A stretch of DNA of 64,000 bases, taken from NCBI GenBank assembly GCA_963812475.1, contig CAWEVI010000036.1:124001-188000 (forward strand), given 5' to 3'. Both the position numbers and the translations under genes were made by a program. Of this stretch, positions 45,979 to 52,642 are shown one piece after another (position 1 is the stretch's first letter; each line of letters opens with the position of its first letter). The notes beneath the pieces were generated by a model. That model had not been told where the DNA came from. It saw only the letters and a program-made list of their open reading frames with translations, and did no database searches. The stretch comes from JAMXLO01 sp963812475 (GTDB lineage: Bacteria; Pseudomonadota; Alphaproteobacteria; Acetobacterales; Acetobacteraceae).

Positions 45979-46841
45979 CAGCGGTCACGCCGTTCCGGCA
46001 AGCGGGCAAGGGCGTCCGGTGCCACGATGCCGGCCAGGCCGTAGTCGAAGATGCGCACCACTTCCAGCCGCTCCAGGAGCGCCGCCGGCACCACTTCGGG
46101 CACCTTGGCGCTGCTGAAATGCACGGTGCCGACCGGAAGATTGGCCGGGAACGCACCCGCCTCGGCGCTGGTGACGACGCGCTCCCCTTCCAGCGGCATG
46201 CTGCCTTCCGGCCAGTACAGCAGTCGCGGCCGCGGCCCGTTGGTGCCGACCAGGATGGCGTGCGCGCGGGAGTTCTCCAGGATCACCGGGATGCGGCTGT
46301 TGAGGTCGGTGATCAGCAGCACGCGCGCGGTGCGCGCGCCCAGTTCGGTGATGCGGCCGACCAGGCCACGCTCGTCGAGCGCGATCTGGCCCTTGCGGAT
46401 GGCGTGGTTCGGCCCGACCGAGAGCAGCACCGCCTTGGCATAGACCCCGCCGGCATCGGCAACCACGCGGGCGGTGACGTAGGTGGGTGCGGCGTCGGGG
46501 ATCCAGCGGAGGTTGGCCTTGAGCCGCTCGTTCTCGGCGTCGAGCGCGAGCGCGATCGACTGCCACTGGCGCAGTTGCTCGTTTTCGTCGCGCAGGCGGG
46601 CGTTCTCGGCGCGGATGTCCCAGAGGCCGGTGGCGCCGCCGATGGTGTCGCGCAGTGCGGCGATCGGCGGGGCGAGCGTGGCGTAGATCGGCGCCAGGGC
46701 GTCCGCCAGCGCCATGCGGGCGCGTTCGGCGAGCAGGGTGTCGGCCTTGCCGAGCAGCATCAGCCCGAACGCCAGGCCGATCAGCACCGGCAGGGTGAGC
46801 TTCGCGAGCGCCTGGCGGGCCTGGATGGAGAGACGGATCAC
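45978..46841 (-). CDS. mreC: Rod-shape-determining protein MreC
   Basis: I prefer the GTG at 46841 (IRLSIQARQALAKLTLPVLIG); an ATG at 46895 would add 18 residues with no family likeness. A membrane helix (about 13-30) is followed by a coiled coil (AENARLRDENEQLRQWQSIAL) and the beta-rich MreC domain (KGQIALDERGLVGRI). It forms the periplasmic scaffold for PBP2 and RodA. On the gene strand, TATACT about 30 bp upstream could be a -10 element. The usual upstream mreB is missing: an Mrr fragment and an IS remnant lie there instead. Confidence 0.93.
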   Translation of the reverse strand: MIRLSIQARQALAKLTLPVLIGLAFGLMLLGKADTLLAERARMALADALAPIYATLAPPIAALRDTIGGATGLWDIRAENARLRDENEQLRQWQSIALALDAENERLKANLRWIPDAAPTYVTARVVADAGGVYAKAVLLSVGPNHAIRKGQIALDERGLVGRITELGARTARVLLITDLNSRIPVILENSRAHAILVGTNGPRPRLLYWPEGSMPLEGERVVTSAEAGAFPANLPVGTVHFSSAKVPEVVPAALLERLEVVRIFDYGLAGIVAPDALARLPERRDR

Positions 46842-46895
46842 GCGTTGATCTACTGTGGGTTGTAGGGTGGAGTATAGCGGAACGCGGGGGACCAT

Positions 46896-47208
46896 GGTGG
46901 GATTTCATGGCGCCGAGGCCGCGGGGAAGGACTGCCCATGTTTTGATCGATGCGGCACCCGCCGCGTCGCGAGCTCCGAGGCCAACAAAGTGTCTGACCC
47001 TTCGCGAAACCAGTGGCACGTCAGAGATTTGGCACCAAAGTTCGTTCTCGAACCAATGTGGCGTTGCCGTCTCTGGCTGATTTTCAGCTCTGCGTTATAC
47101 AGACCAATCCTTCAGTTTGACAGTAACCACCAAAGGATAACGAGAGAACGGCCGCATTTGCGCGAGCCTTGACGGGTCGTGTTGGCGGGTGACATGCAGG
47201 ACGATTAG
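46896..47208. other. Non-coding stretch between mreC and the Mrr remnant
   Basis: About 310 bases that in related genomes would be close to mreB. No trace of MreB motifs is visible on either strand. It probably includes the promoter of mreC on its left side. The remainder has no recognisable feature. Confidence 0.45.
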
Positions 47209-47408
47209 CTACTCAACCTCCACTTCCTCGAAGTAGTCGATTTCTATGCGCTTGACCTCGACGGTCTGCGCGGTGCGGACGCCCACGTCGAGGGACCATC
47301 AGGTTCGTGAGAAACTCCCCGTTGATCACCACGATGCGTGCGGACCCGGTCTGTTTGGCGGCGTCCTGGGTTGCCTTGGTAAAGGTGGAAATCGTGATGA
47401 ACACAACC
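47209..47408 (-). pseudogene. C-terminal fragment of an Mrr-type restriction endonuclease
   Basis: The minus strand reads KGCVFITISTFTKATQDAA, then ARIVVINGEFLTNLMV, and after a frame change near 47290-47296 LDVGVRTAQTVEVKRIEID with YFEEVEVE before TAG at 47209-47211. These match the last third of the Mrr family (VFITTS.F...A, IVLIDG..L..LM, GV). Mrr cleaves modified DNA. The catalytic region and N-terminus are absent; similarity stops near 47410, beside the IS-like element. It is a non-functional relic. Confidence 0.75.
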
Positions 47409-47485
47409 TTTTAGAGCCGGGACTTGGCTCGCGATTATCGTGGTCGACCCGCTCGGTGTCCGTTCGTCGCGTTCTTCTTGGCTGA

Positions 47486-48390
47486 AGAGGCTGTCTCGAA
47501 ACCGCCCTGGGGGGCTTGAAATCGGAGAATTGCATGGAATCTAAGCGCTCCGCCAATCCTGGAGCCTTCGATGTGGACCCGCGAGACCCGGGCAGAGCAT
47601 GACCGGGACGAACTGCGCTACCCGAGTGATCTGACCGACGCAGAATGGCAGATACTCGCGCCATTGCTGCCGCCGCCTGCCGAGACTGGCCGGCATCGGT
47701 CCTGGCCGATGCGCGAGCTGATGAACGCGATCTTCTTTGTGCTGCGCGGCGGCTGTCCTTGGCGCATGCTGCCGGAGCATTTCCCGCCGCACCAGACGGC
47801 CTACCGCTGGTTCACTCGCTTTCGCGACGACGGAACCTGGGAAAGCCTGAACCACGAACTTGGTGATGCTGGATCGCGAGCGTGTCGGCCGCGAGGCCAG
47901 CCCCAGCGCGGCGGTCATCGATAGCCAGAGCGTCAAGACCACCGAAGCCGGTGGCCCTCGGGGATATGATGCGGGCAAGAAAATCAACGGGCGCAAGCGT
48001 CACGCCATGGTCGATACCGATGGCCGAGGGTTGATGCTCCAGGTCCATGCGGCCTCGGTTCAGGATCGCGACGGCGCAATCCCGTTGCTGCGGGCTTCAC
48101 GCGCGTTGCTACCCGTTCATCGAGCGGGTGTTCGCCGATAGCGCCTATGTCGCCGAACGTGTGGCGAACGCGACCAGGATCATCGTCGAGATCGTGCGCA
48201 AGCAGGCTGGTCAGATTGGCTTTGCCGTGCATCCCCGGCGTTGGGTGGTCGAGCGCTTCCTGGCATGGCTCGGCCGCAACCGCCGTCTGGCAAAGGATTT
48301 CGAGGGAACGCATCGACCTCGGCAACAGCCTTCCTCTACGCCGCATCCGTCATGCTGCTCACACGACGATTGGCTCGTTCGGTTTGAGAT
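47486..48390 (+). mobile_element. Degenerate IS5-family insertion sequence
   Basis: A transposase relic is enclosed by a possible left end, GAGGCTGTCTCGAAACCGCC starting at 47487, and an imperfect right end, GGTTTGAGA at about 48381-48389, which pairs with TCTCGAAACC except for a missing base. No clear target-site duplication is visible, so the borders are approximate. It lies in a scar that also holds Mrr and HigA fragments. Confidence 0.7.
47571..48387 (+). pseudogene. IS5-family transposase, multiply frameshifted
   Basis: Frame pieces of one DDE transposase follow each other. The first is YPSDLTDAEWQILAPLLP, with CPWRMLPEHFPPHQTAYRWF. The second begins VMLDRERVGREASPSAAVID and contains the first Asp (VIDSQSVKT) and the conserved GYDAGKKINGRKRH. 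The third is YPFIERVFADSAYVAERV with the second Asp and ERFLAWLGRNRRLAKDFE with the Glu. A last piece, AFLYAASVMLLTRRLARSV, ends at TGA 48385-48387. Frame changes lie near 47862 (extra T), 48110 (extra base at CTACCC) and 48308-48330. It could not be made in its present form. Confidence 0.85.
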
Positions 48391-48508
48391 TGAGTATAAG
48401 ATCGAGATCATCAGCAATGCGAGCAACCAAGTCCCGCATCGCCCACACTTTTGCGGCGGAGTACTTTAACACCAGTGGCATCCGCTCGGCGAATGTGGGG
48501 ATGGGCAT
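48359..48508 (-). CDS. Possible small protein, cut by the insertion sequence
   Basis: A 49-codon frame begins at 48508 five nt after GGGAG and reads MPIPTFAERMPLVLKYSAAK with VWAMRDLVARIADDLDLIL, a natural-looking helical sequence. Its last part enters the transposase region, so it may be the truncated start of a gene disrupted by the element. No family is recognised. Confidence 0.3.
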   Translation of the reverse strand: MPIPTFAERMPLVLKYSAAKVWAMRDLVARIADDLDLILNLKPNEPIVV

Positions 48509-48520
48509 GTGGCTCCCTTA

Positions 48521-48660
48521 TCAGGCACTGGTGCTGAAATAACGCCCCAGCCGCAGAGCGGTGTCCGCCGTGGTACCGCGCGTTCCGTGCGGGATGCCGG
48601 TTACGCGGTTCGGCGGCACGCCGATGGCGCGCGCCAATTGCGCAGCCGTCCTCGATCGTC
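48521..48660 (-). pseudogene. Fragment of a HigA-type antitoxin
   Basis: The minus strand reads AQLARAIGVPPNRVTGIPHG and TRGTTADTALRLGRYFSTSA before TGA at 48521-48523. This is the helix-turn-helix core of HigA antitoxins (ARAIGVPPNRI.GI..GKR.ITADTALRLGRYFGTS). The normal N-terminus (HPGE.L) and the C-terminal dimer region are missing and no HigB toxin is present. It begins 28 bp after the hydrolase stop. Confidence 0.75.
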
Positions 48661-48687
48661 ACGTCTTCCGTGCCGAATGGCTTGATC

Positions 48688-49429
48688 CTACCTGAGGAAA
48701 TCGAGCACCATCGCCCACGATGCCTTGGCCGCTTCGGCATTGTAGCCGATCGTCCCAAACGGATATTCGGCTCGCTCCGGCAGACCGCGCACATCGAACG
48801 AGTGACGGGCGTCGGGATACAGGATCGAGCGAACTGCACCCGGCGGCGCCCCCTTTACCACGGCCTCGCACAAGGCGGGACGTGCGACATCATCGATCGC
48901 TCCCATCAGCATCAACGCGGAGATGCCGGCACCCGACCACGGCGTCTCGCCACGGCAGTCAGGGTAGTGACATCACCGCCCTCGCGAGCATCGGCGGCCC
49001 CGGAGGCATGGCCCTCAAGGCCGCGAGGACACCACCGCCGCCATACGACCAGCCGATGACCGATATCCTCGTTGGATCAACTGCGGCCTGATCGCGCGTC
49101 CAGGTCACGGCTTCGAGCACGTCCTCGCCGACCTGCGCGTGAGAAACATGGCCGCAGTTGTTGAAACGACCGAGATAGTCCACGAAAACGACGAAATAGC
49201 CCGCGGCCTGCAGTTGGGCCGCGCGCTCGTCGTATGGGTTGACGCCATTGACTGCAGCGAAACCGGAGCAGCCGGGCACAAGCAGTACGGCGGGATGCGG
49301 CGCAGGGCCTGACGGCGACATCGTGCGATATGGTTCCGTTGCGACGGCGTGGCCCCACGGCAATGGACCCAGAAGCGCCGCACACAGCGCGAAGGACCGC
49401 GCTGGCGGCATGATGCCGATTAACCGCAT
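48688..49429 (-). CDS. Dienelactone hydrolase-family protein with a frameshift
   Basis: The N-terminal part starts at ATG 49429 and has a signal-like segment (FALCAALLGPLPWGHAVA). It contains PAVLLVPGCSGF and the nucleophile elbow VIGWSYGGGG, with Ser in place of the Cys of classical dienelactone hydrolases. At about 48967-48970 one base is extra (TCACTACCC on the gene strand). After correction the chain runs YPDCRGETPWSGAGISALML, then MGAIDDVARPALCEAV with the Asp and DARHSFDVRG with the His of the triad. The intact length is 246 residues. It is probably a periplasmic serine hydrolase of unknown substrate. Confidence 0.85.
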
Positions 49430-49455
49430 AGGGATTACCGCGGTCCCCCACCCCC

Positions 49456-50280
49456 TCAGCGTGGCTCCACCGGCATGCGAGCAATTCCCAGCCACGCGAT
49501 CGGCACGCCGGCCTTCTCCGCCGCCTGTTCCGCGGGCAGCGCCGCATCCCAGTCCATCGCGACGAACCGCCGCGCCGTCACACCCGCGGCGGCTTCCGAG
49601 ATCAGCCACAGCAGCGGCGGCACCATGATCTCCGGCTGCAGCATCCGCGTGCGCTCGCCGGCCTCGTCGCCGACGATGCCGGTGTTGGTCACGCCGCCCG
49701 GCACCAGCACGTTCGAGGTGACGCCGGTGCCATGCAGGTCCGCCGCCAGCACCGCCATTGCCGCCTCGGCCGCCGCCTTGCTCGCGCCGTACAGCAGATA
49801 GCCCGCGCGCACCATGGTGCCGAGGCTGGTGGTGACGGTGACGATCCGCCCGCTCCCCGTCCGCAGCATGTGCGGCACCACGGCGCGCGCCATCATGATC
49901 GGTGCGGTCGCGTTCACCGTGAGGAAGCGCTGCCATTGATCCGGTGTGATCTCCCACATGCGGATCGGATTGCGTCGCTGGTCCGCCTTGATCGAGGCCT
50001 GGCCGATGCCGGCGTTGTTTACCAGCACATCGATCTTGCCGAAGCGGCTGAGCACGTTGGCGACGATCGCATCGAAGGCATCAGGCTGCGCCAGGTCGGT
50101 GGGAAGCGCCAGCATCGTGCCGGACTTGTCCTGCACGGTCGCGGCCAGTGCCGCCAACCCGGCGTCGTTGCGGTCCACCGCGGCCACGTCCACGCCGGCT
50201 CCCAACAGCCCGAGCGTCATCGCGCGCCCGATGCCGCTTGCCGCGCCCGTCACGATCGCGACTTTCCGTTCCGCTGCCAT
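49456..50280 (-). CDS. Short-chain dehydrogenase/reductase
   Basis: The protein has 274 residues. The cofactor motif is TGAASGIGRA, followed by AAVDRND (favouring NAD), the structural NNAG, the catalytic Ser in VTTSLGTM and Tyr-x-x-x-Lys in YGASKAA. The C-terminus (ALPAEQAAEKAGVPIAWLG) is longer than in minimal SDRs. It lies 26 bp upstream of the hydrolase on the same strand and may be co-transcribed with it. The substrate is not predictable. Confidence 0.92.
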   Translation of the reverse strand: MAAERKVAIVTGAASGIGRAMTLGLLGAGVDVAAVDRNDAGLAALAATVQDKSGTMLALPTDLAQPDAFDAIVANVLSRFGKIDVLVNNAGIGQASIKADQRRNPIRMWEITPDQWQRFLTVNATAPIMMARAVVPHMLRTGSGRIVTVTTSLGTMVRAGYLLYGASKAAAEAAMAVLAADLHGTGVTSNVLVPGGVTNTGIVGDEAGERTRMLQPEIMVPPLLWLISEAAAGVTARRFVAMDWDAALPAEQAAEKAGVPIAWLGIARMPVEPR

Positions 50281-50347
50281 TGGCGTGTCCTCCGTCGCGG
50301 CTGGCTCGCCCGGGCTTCGGTATTGGAGCCGACGGGGCAGCCGCGCG

Positions 50348-50644
50348 TTATTTCAGGACGGCGAGGCCGGCGAGTCCACATGCGTAGGCAGTCAGCAGCA
50401 CCGCCAGGATGCCCCACATGTACGTCTTGCCCGGCAGCTCGGCCCGCAATTCCGCGAGCTCCGCCTTGGTTGCGAGATGCGGCAGGGTCGCGGCGAGCAT
50501 GGCTTCGATCCTGATGGTCGTCGCCTCAAGCCGCGCCACCGCTGACTTGACCTCGCGCATGTCTTCTTCGAGGCGTGAAATTCGCGCTTCCATCCCCCGA
50601 TCGTAAGGGCCGCCGCCATGTCCTGCAACCGGTATATCGGGCAT
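50348..50644 (-). CDS. Small coiled-coil protein with C-terminal membrane anchor
   Basis: The protein has 98 residues; AGAGGTGG precedes the ATG. A charged heptad region (EARISRLEEDMREVKSAVARLE) precedes KAELAELRAEL and one membrane helix (MWGILAVLLTAYACGLAGLAVL). It resembles small tail-anchored proteins of unknown role frequent in alphaproteobacteria. Confidence 0.7.
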   Translation of the reverse strand: MPDIPVAGHGGGPYDRGMEARISRLEEDMREVKSAVARLEATTIRIEAMLAATLPHLATKAELAELRAELPGKTYMWGILAVLLTAYACGLAGLAVLK

Positions 50645-50722
50645 CGCTCACCACCTCTGCCAGGCAAAGATGCAGCTGTGGCCTCAAGAATTTATGATGA
50701 AGCGAATGAATACCATTGCATG

Positions 50723-52120
50723 TCAAATGGTACTGACGGTAGTCGCCTGCGGCAACCAGACGCTGACCGTGGTGCCGATGCCCTCTTCACTCTCGATCAG
50801 CAACTGCCCGCGATGGCGGTTCACCACATGCTTCACGATGGCAAGCCCAAGCCCGGTACCGCCCGCCGCGCGCGAGCGGCCGGTATCGACGCGATAGAAG
50901 CGCTCGGTCAGTCGCGGCAGATGCGCGCGCGGGATGCCGGCACCCTGATCCGCGACGGTGACCACCACTCCGGGGCGCGCCGGCCATCCCCGGATCAAGT
51001 CCGGGGATGACGCGGGGACCGGGGACACGCCAGGCGATACCACCACGTCGAGCCGCACGGTGCCGCCCTCCCGGCCGTATTTCACCGCGTTGTCCAGCAG
51101 GTTCTGCACCACCTGCGCCAGCTGGTCCGCGTCCCCGACAACCGACGGCACATCCGACGGAATGCGCATGTCGAGCGTTACCGCGCGCTGCTGCAGCCGT
51201 GGTTCGAATCCCGCCGCCAGGCGCGTCAGCAATTCCGTCAGATCGACCCTCGCCGATGGCACCTGATGCTCGATCAATTCGATCCGCGACAGGCTCAGCA
51301 GATCGTCGATCAGCCGGTTCATGCGCGCCGCCTGCTCGCCCATGATCCCGAGGAAGCGTCGCTGCGCCGGCGGATCGTCGGCCGCCGGGCCGAGCAATGT
51401 CTCGATGAAGCCGATCAGCGAGGTGAGCGGCGTGCGCAGTTCATGGCTTACATTGGCGACGAAATCGGCGCGCGTGCGCTCCACCGCGCGCTCGCGCGAG
51501 CGGTCCGACAGGACGACCACCGCCTGGCCGCCGTCTGCCATCGGCGGCTCCATCGGCACCACCGCCGCGTGGACCTCGCGCGGCACCGGCACAGGCAGGG
51601 TCACCTCGGCCGTCTCGGTCTCGCCTGAAGCGAATGCACGGTCGATCGCGGCTCGCAGGTCCGGATGGCGCAACACGGCCGGCATGTCGGTTCCGAACGC
51701 CATCCGTGCCGCGGAGTTGGCGCGGCGCACACTACGATCGGTCGCCAGCACGATCAGCGGATCCGGCAACCGCTCCACCACGGCGCCATCCGTGCGGCGG
51801 AACTGCTCCACCAGTGCTGTCCGGGCCGCCACGCGTCGTGCCAGCCGCTCCGCCGCACGACCCAGCCGCTGCATTCCCGGTAGCATGATCTCGCGCGGTG
51901 GCCGGCCAGTCGGTTCGTCGGCGCCGACCTGGCGCAGCGTCTCGTCCAGCACGTCGAGATCGCGTGACCAGAACAGCGCCAGCGCGAATGCAGCCAGCAG
52001 TGTCACTCCGGACGCCAGTAGTGCTGGACCAACGGCGGCCCGGCCCGCCAGCGCCATGATCAGCAGTGCCGCCACTGGAACCGTGGCGATCGCCACCGCC
52101 GCTCCAAGTGTGCGCATCAC
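50723..52120 (-). CDS. PhoR-like sensor histidine kinase
   Basis: The protein has 465 residues. Two N-terminal membrane helices (about 5-50) precede a PAS-like domain (VERLPDPLIVLATDRSVRRAN). The HisKA His is in FVANVSHELRTPLTSLIGF, and the ATPase domain has VVQNLLDNAVKYG, ADQGAGIP and GGTGLGLAIVKHV, the PhoR/WalK layout. A Pro-rich insert (SPVPASSPDLIRGWPARP) in the ATPase domain is encoded by a palindromic repeat. No regulator gene is adjacent. It follows the TerB-like gene after 39 bp. Confidence 0.92.
   Translation of the reverse strand: MMRTLGAAVAIATVPVAALLIMALAGRAAVGPALLASGVTLLAAFALALFWSRDLDVLDETLRQVGADEPTGRPPREIMLPGMQRLGRAAERLARRVAARTALVEQFRRTDGAVVERLPDPLIVLATDRSVRRANSAARMAFGTDMPAVLRHPDLRAAIDRAFASGETETAEVTLPVPVPREVHAAVVPMEPPMADGGQAVVVLSDRSRERAVERTRADFVANVSHELRTPLTSLIGFIETLLGPAADDPPAQRRFLGIMGEQAARMNRLIDDLLSLSRIELIEHQVPSARVDLTELLTRLAAGFEPRLQQRAVTLDMRIPSDVPSVVGDADQLAQVVQNLLDNAVKYGREGGTVRLDVVVSPGVSPVPASSPDLIRGWPARPGVVVTVADQGAGIPRAHLPRLTERFYRVDTGRSRAAGGTGLGLAIVKHVVNRHRGQLLIESEEGIGTTVSVWLPQATTVSTI
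50985..51009. repeat. REP-like palindrome inside the kinase gene
   Basis: CATCCCCGGA (50985-50994) pairs perfectly with TCCGGGGATG (51000-51009) around TCAAG. It lies in-frame in the histidine kinase gene and is translated as an insert between two strands of the ATPase domain. Confidence 0.9.
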
Positions 52121-52159
52121 GCGCCTCTACCGAAAGCGAGGGGGCCGGAGCCCCGGCCC

Positions 52160-52591
52160 TTACGTCCCGGGCTCCGCACGCTGGTGCCGGGCCCGGACCC
52201 CGCGTTCGATCGCCGTCGCCACCAGCGGGTCCAGGTGAAGCTCGGTGCGAACGAACTCCAGCATCTCGAGCGTCCGCTGCTGGGTCACCGGGTTGGCGGC
52301 GACCACTTCGCAGGCCAGGGCATAGGCGGTTTCGCGCAGTCGCGGCTCGAGTGCGCTGCGCACCAGCCTGGCGGCATGTTGCAATCCGTCCTCTTCGTCC
52401 AGCAGCCGGACCGCCGCGTCGGTGACAATACGGAATTGCTCGGTGGTGAAGTCGCGAAACACCGGAAGCGTCTGAACCTGGCCGGCCATCACGCCGATCT
52501 CGCGGTCCGACATCCCGCCATCCGCTGCAGCGACCAGGACCATGGTCAGGGCCAGCGCCTCGGGCGCTTCCAGGGCTTCGCGCGAACGCAT
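52160..52591 (-). CDS. TerB-like protein
   Basis: The protein has 143 residues, helical and soluble. The N-terminal LTMVLVAAADGGMSDREIGVM resembles the metal-binding TerB fold (acidic Asp/Glu on a helix after DG.....E). TerB-like proteins are tied to tellurite resistance or stress signalling; no ter operon is present here. It lies between the DinG-like helicase (51 bp upstream) and the sensor kinase on the same strand. Confidence 0.75.
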   Translation of the reverse strand: MRSREALEAPEALALTMVLVAAADGGMSDREIGVMAGQVQTLPVFRDFTTEQFRIVTDAAVRLLDEEDGLQHAARLVRSALEPRLRETAYALACEVVAANPVTQQRTLEMLEFVRTELHLDPLVATAIERGVRARHQRAEPGT

Positions 52592-52642
52592 TGCGGAACT
52601 CCGTGCTTCAGCGGCGGACCCTGATGGAACTGCCCGGCCAGA

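Noticed and set aside
45825..46865. A 346-codon plus-strand frame opposite mreC/mreD
   Set aside because: Antisense shadow with Arg/Ala bias; the minus strand carries a well-conserved operon.
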